From: JBGTLA01 sp041744375
GTDB lineage: Bacteria > Actinomycetota > Acidimicrobiia > Spongiisociales > ZC4RG35
DNA: 21,983 nucleotides
Assembly: GCA_041744375.1 (NCBI GenBank)
Contig: JBGTLA010000081.1
Location: forward strand, 1-21,983
Direction of reading: 5' to 3'
Position 1 is the stretch's first letter, and each line of letters opens with the position of its first letter. The notes beneath the pieces were generated by a model. It was given only the letters and a program-made list of their open reading frames with translations. It searched no databases and was not told the DNA's origin. Position numbers and translations under genes: made by a program. This document shows positions 16,412-21,983 of the stretch, piece after piece.

Positions 16412-17565
16412 CCCATCCCCACCCGCTGGCTGCGCTGCAGGCCCTTACCCTCGGTCAGGAGCGACGGCGCCACCATGACCTCTGCCTTCTGGAATTCCTT
16501 GACATCGGAGTAGCCGGTGGTGGCCATCGACACCCGAAGGGCCCCGAACAGGTTGCGCCGGCCGTCGTTCTCGGTGGCCGGCCCCAACAATATCTCGGAC
16601 AACGTACCCAATGTGCCCACTTCCACTCGGGCTCCGCGCGGAAGGGTGGGATGGAATGTGGCCATCCCCCAATGGAACCCCCCGCCGGGTGCCTCGCGGG
16701 CACCCGAGAGCGGAGATCCGATCATCACGGCGTCGGATCCGCAGGCGATGGCCTTCGCCACGTCTCCTCCGGTTCTCATGCCACCGTCGGCGATGACGTG
16801 GACGTATCTCCCGGTCTCGTCTAAGTACCGGATGCGGGCCCCGGCCGCGTCGGCGATGGCGGTGGCCTGGGGAACTCCAACCCCCAGCACTCCCCGTGTG
16901 GTGCACGCCGCTCCCGGACCGACACCCACCAATACCCCGATTGCCCCGGTCCGCATGAGGTGGAGGGCAGTCGAGTACGAGGCGCATCCGCCCACGATGA
17001 CGGGAACCTCGCACTCGGCGATGAACCGCTTCAGGTCGAGCGGCTCCTCACGGGTCGAGACGTGCTCGGCCGACACCACGGTGCCCTGGATGACCAGCAC
17101 GTCGAGTCCCGCTTCGAGGGCGGGGGGTGAGAGGGAGGCGACCCGCTGGGGTGTGAGGCTGGCGGCGATCACGATGCCTGCTTGCTTCAGCTCCGCCACG
17201 CGCCGTCCCACGAGCTCGGGCTTGATCGGCTCGAGGTAGATCTCTTGCATGCGCTGGGTGGCCTTTTCGGCCGGAAGCTCGGCAATTTCGGCGAAGTACG
17301 GCTCGGGGTCGTCGTATCGGGCCCACAATCCCTCGAGATTGAGCACTCCCAATCCTCCGAGCCGTCCGATCTCGATGGCCGTGGCCGGGCTCAGCGCCCC
17401 GTCCATGGCCGATCCCATCATCGGGAGGGCGAACCGGAAGGCGTCGAGTTGCCAGCTTATGTCGACGTCGTCGGGGTCACGCGTCCTCCGACTGGGGACG
17501 ATGGCGATGTCGTCGAATCCGTACGCCTGACGGCCCGACTTTCCGATTCCGATATCGATCTCCAC
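16408..17565 (-). CDS. guaB3: GuaB3 family IMP dehydrogenase-related protein
   Basis: The 385-residue protein has the IMPDH/GMP reductase barrel without CBS domains. Signatures of the GuaB3 subfamily are the start EIDIGIGKSGRQAYGFDDIA, PMMGSAMDG, VGPGAACTTRGVLGVGVPQ with the catalytic-loop Cys at C221, YVHVIADGGMRTGGDVAKA, GSDAVMIGSPL and HWGMATFHPTLPRG. GuaB3 proteins are widespread in Actinobacteria and Cyanobacteria; their exact reaction is less settled than that of GuaB. The GTG start is supported by GGAGGAG four nt upstream; a much longer open frame exists but runs into the divergent CPBP gene. A canonical CBS-containing guaB would be expected elsewhere in the genome. Confidence 0.92.
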   Translation of the reverse strand: MEIDIGIGKSGRQAYGFDDIAIVPSRRTRDPDDVDISWQLDAFRFALPMMGSAMDGALSPATAIEIGRLGGLGVLNLEGLWARYDDPEPYFAEIAELPAEKATQRMQEIYLEPIKPELVGRRVAELKQAGIVIAASLTPQRVASLSPPALEAGLDVLVIQGTVVSAEHVSTREEPLDLKRFIAECEVPVIVGGCASYSTALHLMRTGAIGVLVGVGPGAACTTRGVLGVGVPQATAIADAAGARIRYLDETGRYVHVIADGGMRTGGDVAKAIACGSDAVMIGSPLSGAREAPGGGFHWGMATFHPTLPRGARVEVGTLGTLSEILLGPATENDGRRNLFGALRVSMATTGYSDVKEFQKAEVMVAPSLLTEGKGLQRSQRVGMG

Positions 17566-17597
17566 GCGACTCCTCCGCCGAACGCCGTGTCCGGCCG

Positions 17598-17603
17598 AGG
17601 GTA
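17598..17603 (-). promoter_or_regulatory. -10 element of guaB3-guaA
   Basis: TACCCT, within GGTACCCT on the minus strand, lies 32 nt before the GTG. The predicted leader of about 25 nt carries GGAGGAG four nt before the start. Unlike most promoters here it gives a leadered mRNA. It faces away from the CPBP promoter some 80 nt away. Confidence 0.4.
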
Positions 17604-17674
17604 CCAGTCCTGGAAAGGCGGGCGGTGCAGCCCGACCGGCGGTGGTCGACGAGCGCGCCCGGTCCGGTGCAGGA

Positions 17675-17689
17675 CGGCAGGTACCCTGC
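17675..17689 (+). promoter_or_regulatory. Promoter of CPBP gene: dyad overlapping a -10 element
   Basis: TACCCT (17682-17687) is followed by 7 nt and ATG, predicting a leaderless mRNA. The -10 lies inside a perfect dyad, GGCAGG-TAC-CCTGCC (17676-17690), and the 15-bp block is 14/15 identical to the one before pcrA. The dyad could be a repressor site or a chance effect of the extended -10. Confidence 0.5.
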
Positions 17690-17694
17690 CCCCC

Positions 17695-18408
17695 ATGACC
17701 ACCCGCTGGACCCTCGTCGACTTCGTCCTCGTCGTGCTCGGCGGGCTGGCCGGCGCCCTCGTGTTCGCCATACCGGGGCTGGTCTGGGGCGAAGGCGGAG
17801 ATGCTGCCATCATCTCCTCGATCGCCGGTCAATACATCGGCCACCTCGGAGTGCTCTGGCTCCTGGGTCGAGGTCGCGGCCTCGGTGCCGACAGCCTGGG
17901 CTTCGACATCCGCCCCGGGGACATCCTCTACGTCGGGCTGGGGGTGGCATTTCAGATCGTACTGGCCATCGTCTTCCTCCCTCTGCAGCGCCTCCTCGTT
18001 CCCGAGGGCGGCGCCCAAGAAGTGGCTGAGATCCTGCAACAACTGGGGGCTCCGGCGGTCCGGATCGCCGCGGTGGCAGTCACCACCGTGCTGGCCCCCC
18101 TGGCCGAAGAGCTCATGTTCCGGGGTGTCATGCTGCGTGCTCTGGCGCACCGCTCACGACGAGCGGTGCTGGTGATCACGGCCGTCGTGTTCGCAGCCTT
18201 TCACCTCACGAGTGTGTCGTCGGTCGGGGCCGGCGTGCTGATCTTCGGCCAGATCTTCTTGGTGGGACTCTTCCTGGGCCATCTCACATTGCGCCACGAG
18301 CGGTTGGGACCGGCCATCTTCGTCCACGGCGGTTTCAACCTCGTCGCAGCCCTCATCCTGCTCATGCCCCCCGAGCTGTTGGAGCAGCTCCAACAGTCCG
18401 CCGTTTGA
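17695..18408 (+). CDS. CPBP family intramembrane metalloprotease (CAAX protease-like)
   Basis: The 237-residue protein is strongly hydrophobic with about six to seven membrane segments. The three ABI/CPBP motifs are intact: EELMFRG (E138, E139, R143), the FAAFH motif with H170, and HGGFN (H211, N215), which together form the metal-binding active site in the membrane. Such proteases cleave prenylated proteins in eukaryotes; in bacteria the substrates are mostly unknown, with roles in bacteriocin self-immunity or sigma/anti-sigma processing in a few cases. The ATG was chosen because the long upstream frame is antisense to guaB3 and a leaderless promoter fits exactly. Confidence 0.9.
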   Translation: MTTRWTLVDFVLVVLGGLAGALVFAIPGLVWGEGGDAAIISSIAGQYIGHLGVLWLLGRGRGLGADSLGFDIRPGDILYVGLGVAFQIVLAIVFLPLQRLLVPEGGAQEVAEILQQLGAPAVRIAAVAVTTVLAPLAEELMFRGVMLRALAHRSRRAVLVITAVVFAAFHLTSVSSVGAGVLIFGQIFLVGLFLGHLTLRHERLGPAIFVHGGFNLVAALILLMPPELLEQLQQSAV

Positions 18409-18437
18409 AGCGCCTCGTAGGTTCGAGGGTTGCGGTC

Positions 18438-18554
18438 CTAGAGCCGTTCCGCCTGCCGCGCCAGGAAATCTCGGGTGGGGTGGTCCGCCGACAGCGCCAC
18501 TGCCCTGCTGTAAGAGGGCGCGCACATAGGAGGGGCGTCTGCGCGGTTGGCGAG
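18438..18554 (-). pseudogene. Possible remnant of an ECF sigma factor C-terminus
   Basis: Between the CPBP and NTF2-like genes the minus strand carries a 38-codon frame ending SRAVALSADHPTRDFLARQAERL then a stop. This resembles the C-terminal end of large ECF sigma factors of the DUF6596 kind, which commonly read Y-x-RA-x-AL...ER-x-FL-x-RR-x-x-EL. No start codon with a ribosome site and no upstream sigma domains remain; a stop precedes it and the NTF2-like gene follows on the other strand. It looks like the last piece of a deleted gene, but 25 residues of resemblance is thin evidence. Confidence 0.3.
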
Positions 18555-18575
18555 TCACCCGTTCTCGGGAGGCAA

Positions 18576-18581
18576 TACCCT
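18576..18581 (+). promoter_or_regulatory. -10 element of NTF2-like gene
   Basis: TACCCT in GGCAATACCCTGC lies 20 nt before the ATG, giving a leader of about 13 nt that contains AAAGGAG four nt before the start. It resembles the GGCAGGTACCCTGC block of the CPBP promoter. Confidence 0.4.
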
Positions 18582-18601
18582 GCGGGAGAGAAAGGAGCTT
18601 C

Positions 18602-18994
18602 ATGGCAACCAGTCTGGACGCGTGGGTCGAGGGGTATCGGATGGCGTGGGAGACGAGGGATCCTGGGGCGGCCGCGGCCCTCTTCGCCCCCGATGCCACC
18701 TACCGGTCCAACATCGTCGAAGAGCCGCACCAGGGACAAGAGGGTGTGAGGGCGTACTGGGAGTCGGTGACGGCCTCACAGGATGATGTCAGGGTCCGGA
18801 TGGGTCGGCCCTTCGCCGCGGGGAGGCGCGTCGCCGTGGAATTCTGGACCACGATGAGAGTAGACGGCGACCAGGTGACCCTGCCCGGTTGTCTCCTTCT
18901 CGACTTCGACGACGACTGGGCCTGCACCCGGCTCAGGGAGTACTGGCACTTCCTGCCTGGCATCCATGAGCCACCCCCCGAATGGGGCGAGTGA
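18602..18994 (+). CDS. NTF2-like / SnoaL-like protein
   Basis: The 130-residue protein has the cone-shaped NTF2 fold signature: an N-terminal helix (LDAWVEGYRMAWETRDPGAAAALFAPDATY split by the first strand), HQGQEGVRAYW, and the closing strands VAVEFWTTM and LREYWHFLPG. SnoaL-like proteins are small-molecule enzymes or binding domains; no catalytic residue set is decisive here. The start follows AAAGGAG with a 4-nt spacer. Its TGA is in the same frame as the downstream winged-helix coding region and overlaps a GTG (GTGA) in another frame. Confidence 0.82.
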   Translation: MATSLDAWVEGYRMAWETRDPGAAAALFAPDATYRSNIVEEPHQGQEGVRAYWESVTASQDDVRVRMGRPFAAGRRVAVEFWTTMRVDGDQVTLPGCLLLDFDDDWACTRLREYWHFLPGIHEPPPEWGE

Positions 18995-19219
18995 CCGCTG
19001 CCTTGCGGCCATGGCCCGCACCGCCCTCCCCAGCACTCGATCCATGCTCGCGTCGAGAGGACCGAACCGACCACCTGGGAGGACCCTTCCCTCGTCCAGC
19101 TCTGGGGACCCCGGTTCAGCGCCTATGTCGTCGCCGAACGCGATCTGGCGGTCTTCACGCTCGGGAGGCTGTCGGACGATGCCGACCGCCGCCAGGCTGC
19201 CGAGGACCTCGCCGCTGGC
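18995..19219 (+). other. In-frame upstream coding extension of the winged-helix gene, without a start
   Basis: The frame of the downstream gene is open from the NTF2-like stop and from 19037 reads SIHARVERTEP, then WEDPSLVQLWGPRFSAYVVAE and DLAVFTLGRLSDD, which looks like conserved protein of the HTH_42 family. There is no ATG or GTG in this frame before 19220. In another frame just upstream (from 19011) MARTALPS could be the preceding family segment, so an indel near 19030-19040 may have split the gene. Alternatives are a CTG/TTG start, or a sequencing or assembly error. Confidence 0.5.
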
Positions 19220-19903
19220 TTGAGCTCCTTTCTCGGAGGGGCGCGAATGGCAGTTGGTGAGGCGGGGCGTGGCCTCGGTGTACACCCCAACCAGCTCAGG
19301 TACGCCGCTCCCACCGGCACGGTGGTGATCCGCTGGGACGGCGCCCGCCAGCCGACCGTGTGGACCGTGCCACCACCCGACATCGCTCCCCGTGACGCCC
19401 GCCTCGAGCTTGCCCGCCGGTACCTCCACATCTTCGGACCCGCCACAGCCGAATCCTTCGCCGGGTGGGCGGGAATCGTGCCCAGTTCGGGTGTCGTGGC
19501 GTTCGAGGCGCTGGGCAGGTCGCTCACGCCGGTGCGAACGCCGATCGGGGAGGCGTGGATCCTCAGCCGTGACGAGACGGCGTTCGACTCGGCCCCGGCG
19601 CCGCCTGCCCCCGTTCGGCTCCTCCCCAGCGGCGACGCCTTCTACCTCCTCCAGGGAGATGATCGCAAGCTACTCGTCTCCGATGCCGGTCATCGTGGGG
19701 CCCTGTGGACTCCTCGAGTCTGGCCCGGCGCGGTGCTCGTCCGTGGCGAGATCGTGGGGACGTGGCGGCGTTCTCAGAACAAGGTGACCATCGAGACCTG
19801 GCGCCGGCCCTCCCGCACGGCGCGGGACACAGTCGAGGCAGAAGCCGCATCCTTGCCGATACCTGGAAGTCAGGGCCAAGTCGTCGTCCAATGGAACGAT
19901 TGA
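19220..19903 (+). CDS. Winged-helix DNA-binding (HTH_42 / AlkZ-like) protein, 5' part disrupted
   Basis: From the first ATG the product is 227 residues. It shows the HTH_42 pattern: LRYAAPTGTVVIRWDGARQP (about 26-45), ARLELARRYLHIFGPATAESFAGWAGI (about 59-85), then VRLLPSGDAFYLLQGDDRKL and LVRGEIVGTWRR, ending with a helix rich in Glu/Ala. Relatives include the AlkZ/YcaQ crosslink glycosylases, whose active site is a QxQ or QxD motif; I do not see a clear one, so glycosylase activity is uncertain. The conserved protein clearly begins at least 60 codons earlier (see 18995-19219), so this start gives a truncated protein. Confidence 0.65.
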   Translation: MSSFLGGARMAVGEAGRGLGVHPNQLRYAAPTGTVVIRWDGARQPTVWTVPPPDIAPRDARLELARRYLHIFGPATAESFAGWAGIVPSSGVVAFEALGRSLTPVRTPIGEAWILSRDETAFDSAPAPPAPVRLLPSGDAFYLLQGDDRKLLVSDAGHRGALWTPRVWPGAVLVRGEIVGTWRRSQNKVTIETWRRPSRTARDTVEAEAASLPIPGSQGQVVVQWND

Positions 19904-19940
19904 CACGACGGGTCGCGGCGAAATGAGTGCTTCCGCGCTG

Positions 19941-20939
19941 TCAGATCCCCGAGAGGCCCACGGCCTCGCGGACCGAGGCCATGGACTTCTCGGCTCGGGC
20001 GCGGGCATCGAGTGAGCCGCGTTCCATGATCCGGGCGACGTCGCCGTCCTCGAGGTTCTTGTAGCGGGTACGGATGGGAGTCAGTCCTTCCACCACGGCC
20101 TCGGCTACCGCCCCCTTGAACGTCCCGTAGCCGGCACTCCGATATTCGTCGGCCAATGCTGCGATCGGCCGACCCGAGAAGAACGAGAACAACTCCAACA
20201 AGTTCGAGATCCCCGGTTTCTTGTCCCAGTCGTAGGCCACCTCGCTCCCCGAGTCGGTCACGGCCGAACGGATCTTCTTGGTGACGGTGTCGGGATCGTC
20301 GACGAGTTGGATTCGCGACGAGGGGTTGGGGTCTGACTTGGACATCTTGGCCGTGGCGTCCTGGAGCGACATCACTCGCGCCCCTATCTCGGGGGTGATG
20401 CGCTCGGGGATGGGGAAAACGTCTCCGTAGCGGCTGTTGAATCGCTGCGCCAGGTCGCGGGTCAGCTCGAGGTGCTGAGCCTGGTCGTCGCCCACCGGGA
20501 CGGCGTGGACCTTGTGCACCAAGATGTCGGCCGCCTGGAGGACCGGGTAGGCCAACAGCCCCAAGTTCTGGCCCGCCCGGTCAGACTTCTCTTTGAACTG
20601 CGTCATTCGCTCCAGCTGGCCCAGGCCCGTGATCGTTCCCAGCACCCAGGCGAGCTCGGCATGGTGGGGTACCTGGGACTGGTAGTAGAGGAGGGATCGG
20701 TCGGGGTCGATTCCCACCGCCAACAGCATCTTGGCGGTGCGCAGCCTGGCCTCGTGGAACTCGGCCACGTCGTAGGGGGCGGTCATGGCGTGGAGGTCCA
20801 CTACGCAATAGATCGTGTCGTAGCTCTCCTGGAGGTCGACCCAGTTGCGCAGGGCTCCCACCAGGTTACCGATGTGCAGCTCACCGTCTCCGCTCGGTTG
20901 AATTCCCGAGAAGATGCGCTTGCGGTCGTCGATGGTCAC
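19941..20939 (-). CDS. trpS: Tryptophanyl-tRNA synthetase
   Basis: This class I enzyme charges tRNA-Trp. It has FSGIQPSGDGELHIGN with the HIGH-type motif at 22-25, then the TrpRS body with AYPVLQAADIL (about 130-140), GDDQAQHLELTRD (150-162), and KMSKS at 198-202. Length 332 is normal. Two extra residues (Asp-Gly) sit before the HIGN motif compared with the E. coli pattern. The GTG start has AGGAG nine nt upstream. Expression is predicted to be controlled by a leader-peptide attenuator ending 34 nt before the start codon. Confidence 0.96.
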   Translation of the reverse strand: MTIDDRKRIFSGIQPSGDGELHIGNLVGALRNWVDLQESYDTIYCVVDLHAMTAPYDVAEFHEARLRTAKMLLAVGIDPDRSLLYYQSQVPHHAELAWVLGTITGLGQLERMTQFKEKSDRAGQNLGLLAYPVLQAADILVHKVHAVPVGDDQAQHLELTRDLAQRFNSRYGDVFPIPERITPEIGARVMSLQDATAKMSKSDPNPSSRIQLVDDPDTVTKKIRSAVTDSGSEVAYDWDKKPGISNLLELFSFFSGRPIAALADEYRSAGYGTFKGAVAEAVVEGLTPIRTRYKNLEDGDVARIMERGSLDARARAEKSMASVREAVGLSGI

Positions 20940-20972
20940 GTGGCGTAGCTCCTGTGTCGAGGGGGCAATATG

Positions 20973-21000
20973 AAAAGACCGCCGGATGGCTCCGGCGGTC
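20973..21000 (-). terminator. Intrinsic terminator of the trpS attenuator
   Basis: Minus-strand RNA: GACCGCCGGA, loop GCCA, UCCGGCGGUC, then UUUU. All ten base pairs are perfect, and it is the only hairpin in the window followed by a U-run. It lies between the leader peptide and trpS, and also ends any read-through from the DUF2461 gene. Confidence 0.88.
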
Positions 21001-21027
21001 AGGTATGTCTCGTGGCGCGCGGAACCG

Positions 21028-21069
21028 TCAACGGAATCGGTTCCACCAGGTCGTGGGCATAGGCGTCAC
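21028..21069 (-). CDS. trpS leader peptide with tandem Trp codons
   Basis: A 13-codon frame reads VTPMPTTWWNRFR then TGA. Codons 8 and 9 (21048-21043) are both TGG, a strong excess for so short a peptide. The GTG is placed 7 nt after the -10 hexamer, so translation would be leaderless; an internal ATG at codon 4 is an alternative. The stop codon falls just before attenuator segment 2, where a terminating ribosome would block the antiterminator. The peptide itself likely has no other role. Confidence 0.8.
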   Translation of the reverse strand: MTPMPTTWWNRFR

Positions 21070-21076
21070 GGCTGTG

Positions 21077-21105
21077 ATCCTATCGAAGAACGATCGGCAC
21101 GGCAA
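21077..21105 (-). promoter_or_regulatory. Promoter of the trpS leader
   Basis: TTGCCG (21100-21105) and TAGGAT (21077-21082) are separated by exactly 17 nt on the minus strand, the best-formed promoter in the window. The leader GTG is 7 nt past the -10. The promoter starts 5 nt after the end of the DUF2461 coding region. Confidence 0.7.
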
Positions 21106-21109
21106 CGCC

Positions 21110-21796
21110 TCAGAACGGCATCGCCAGCGCCCGACACAGGAAGGCCATGAGGGGCTCGGCCCGGCGACAGTGGTCGACGAAATCAGCCAGGAACACATCC
21201 GACGTGACTCGGCTTTGTGTGAAAGCGGCCACCCCGGCGAAGTCTTTGCGGCGGAGATCGCGCACCAGGGCATGGTCGGGGTCGAAGCCCTTCGGAGCCC
21301 TGACGAGGGATTCGCCCTCGAGCGAAAACACCTCTCTGAACCGCCCGGAGTGAGCTGCCTCTTTCCACCCAGCAGGGTCGGCATCGATGAGTGTGCGGAT
21401 GGCGTAGGCGTCGACTGTGGCCGGACGCCACATGCCGGCGGCCACGAAACTGCGTCGCGGCTCGAGGTGCAGATAGAACACCGGGGTCCGAGCGGTCCGG
21501 TCAAAGCCGAGGGGAAACCGCATGCCGATCTTGGTGTGATACGGGCCCCGGTGCCTCCCGAACCTGAGGTCACGATGGATGCGCAGCAAGGACCCGCGGT
21601 GGCGACGGGCATCGACCGTCACCTGATCTGATATCTCTGCCAGGGGGACCGCCAGATCGGTGATGAAGGCGAGGGCGGGCCCTCGCACGTGGCGCTCGAA
21701 GTCGGCCTCGTGGGCCATGAACCACTCCCGGTCGTTGTTGGCCGCCAGCTCACGGAGAAAGGCGAACAAGGCCGGTGTGAAGTATCGAGTTCCCAT
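21110..21796 (-). CDS. DUF2461 family protein
   Basis: The 228-residue protein begins MGTRYFTPALFAFLRELAANNDREWF, the diagnostic DUF2461 (TIGR02453) opening. It continues with LLRIHRDLRFGRHRGPYHTKIG (about 71-92) and FYLHLEPRRSFVAAGMWRP (about 106-124), the conserved core. Function is unknown; the family is widespread and cytosolic. The start was chosen because the family begins with the aromatic FTPALF motif and a TACGGT hexamer lies 6 nt upstream; a longer frame to 21904 would extend towards the transposase region. Confidence 0.9.
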   Translation of the reverse strand: MGTRYFTPALFAFLRELAANNDREWFMAHEADFERHVRGPALAFITDLAVPLAEISDQVTVDARRHRGSLLRIHRDLRFGRHRGPYHTKIGMRFPLGFDRTARTPVFYLHLEPRRSFVAAGMWRPATVDAYAIRTLIDADPAGWKEAAHSGRFREVFSLEGESLVRAPKGFDPDHALVRDLRRKDFAGVAAFTQSRVTSDVFLADFVDHCRRAEPLMAFLCRALAMPF

Positions 21797-21802
21797 GACA
21801 CG

Positions 21803-21808
21803 ACCGTA
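21803..21808 (-). promoter_or_regulatory. -10 element of DUF2461 gene (leaderless)
   Basis: TACGGT on the minus strand is followed by 6 nt and ATG. No -35 at normal spacing was recognised; an insertion element begins within about 100 nt upstream. Confidence 0.45.
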
Positions 21809-21852
21809 TCCGACGGCGCACGCGCTGCCTAGTAGGTCATCGCGTAAATCCA

Positions 21853-21983
21853 TTAACTTTGCGGGGTTGACTGACAGACTCTGTCCATCACTTGCCGACC
21901 ACAATGGAGGTTGTCATGGGCAGGGTCGCGGGATCTATCGAGCTGACCGGTAAGCAGCGGGAGACACTGGAGTTGTGGGTTCG
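21853..21983 (+). mobile_element. Left end of an IS630-type element (partial)
   Basis: The transposase start at 21916 implies that the element's left end lies between the DUF2461 promoter (21808) and there. The stretch from about 21853 is locally AT-richer (TTAACTTTGCGGGG) and differs from its neighbours. It also holds a dyad, GACAGA-C-TCTGTC (21873-21885). IS630 elements duplicate a TA target; TA occurs at 21854-21855 in TTAACTT, a candidate boundary. The right end is outside the window, so the terminal repeat cannot be confirmed and the left coordinate is a guess. Confidence 0.4.
21916..21983 (+). CDS. IS630 family transposase, N-terminal fragment (window edge)
   Basis: Twenty-two codons are visible: MGRVAGSIELTGKQRETLEL, then WV. 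The pattern of a short basic start, then IELT...R-x-x-LE-x-WVR is the usual opening of IS630-type DDE transposases, whose N-terminus is a helix-turn-helix that binds the element ends. GGAGG lies 5 nt before the ATG; an in-frame ATG 12 nt upstream would include that site and is less likely. The catalytic domain is outside the window. Confidence 0.55.
   Translation, partial: MGRVAGSIELTGKQRETLELWV

Larger units (their letters stand above)
20973..21069 (-). promoter_or_regulatory. trpS leader: ribosome-mediated tryptophan attenuator
   Basis: Numbering the RNA from the leader GTG (nt 1 = 21069): Trp codons are nt 22-27. Segment 1, GGAACCG (26-32), pairs with segment 2, CGGUUCC (43-49), seven bp. 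Segment 2, GGUUCCG (44-50), can instead pair with segment 3, CGGAGCC (76-82), seven bp with one G-U. Segment 3 overlaps the 5' arm of the terminator (70-79). A ribosome stalled on the Trp codons would mask segment 1 and favour the 2:3 antiterminator; one reaching the stop codon (40-42) would mask segment 2 and allow termination. This is the classical attenuation logic. Pairings are read by eye; energies were not computed. Confidence 0.82.

Noticed and set aside
17182..17694. N-terminal extension of the CPBP frame
   Set aside because: It is antisense to guaB3; the ATG at 17695 matches the family start and the promoter spacing.
17566..18150. N-terminal extension of the GuaB3 frame to 18150
   Set aside because: It runs antisense through the CPBP gene, lacks family similarity, and the GTG at 17565 has a strong Shine-Dalgarno.
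21037..21048. T-box-like core (UGGUGGAACCG contains GGUGGNACCG) in the trpS leader
   Set aside because: The match arises from the tandem Trp codons. There is no room for a Stem I specifier domain between the promoter and this site, the variable base is A whereas a usual tRNA-Trp discriminator (G) would need C, and the sequence after it does not form the standard antiterminator. A peptide-based attenuator explains all parts.
1..21983. CRISPR arrays, tRNA or rRNA genes, phage or defence modules
   Set aside because: No regularly spaced repeats, no cloverleaf-type sequences and no such protein families were seen on either strand.

Overview
The window is a gene-dense, high-GC (roughly two-thirds G+C by eye) bacterial chromosome segment. 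The gene content points to Actinomycetota, most likely an Acidimicrobiia-type lineage. Pointers are a GuaB3-type IMP dehydrogenase-related protein beside guaA, an HhH-GPD protein of the actinobacterial kind, a mycothiol-dependent maleylpyruvate isomerase-like N-terminus, frequent GTG starts, and many start codons that sit 6-8 nt after a TANNNT -10 hexamer (leaderless mRNAs). The class-level placement is inference; no rRNA or tRNA is present to confirm it.

Left part (1-9400): on the minus strand, a DUF2207 membrane protein (cut by the window edge, apparent CTG start) follows lemA. Upstream lie a truncated maleylpyruvate-isomerase-like ORF and sucD-sucC (succinyl-CoA synthetase). Next come a yeast-type (FCY1-like) cytosine deaminase and a stand-alone B12-binding subunit of the methylmalonyl-CoA mutase family that overlap by 4 nt. 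Then come an HhH-GPD base-excision protein and DNA polymerase IV (dinB). Divergently, on the plus strand, is transaldolase (tal). A DUF480/YceH winged-helix protein lies convergent to it.

Middle (9480-17700): pcrA/uvrD helicase, then a signalling pair made of a one-TM histidine kinase and an orphan CheA-like hybrid (HPt-HATPase-CheW-REC) with no chemoreceptor nearby. Then come guaA and guaB3, joined by a GTGA overlap and divided from a divergent CPBP-family membrane protease gene by a short promoter region.

Right part (17700-21983): after the CPBP gene come a small decayed fragment resembling the C-terminus of an ECF sigma factor, an NTF2/SnoaL-like protein, and a winged-helix (HTH_42/AlkZ-like) gene whose conserved coding extends well upstream of any ATG/GTG start, suggesting a frameshift or truncation. 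trpS is on the minus strand. Its leader is the most striking regulatory element here: a strong promoter, a 13-codon leader peptide with two adjacent Trp codons, mutually exclusive pause/antiterminator pairings, and a 10-bp intrinsic terminator with a U-run, i.e. a classical tryptophan transcription attenuator. A DUF2461 gene follows, and the window ends in the first codons of an IS630-type transposase.

SucCD and the B12 subunit could be linked metabolically (methylmalonyl-CoA to succinyl-CoA to succinate plus NTP), dinB and the HhH-GPD gene are adjacent DNA-repair functions, and guaA with guaB3 concern GMP synthesis.
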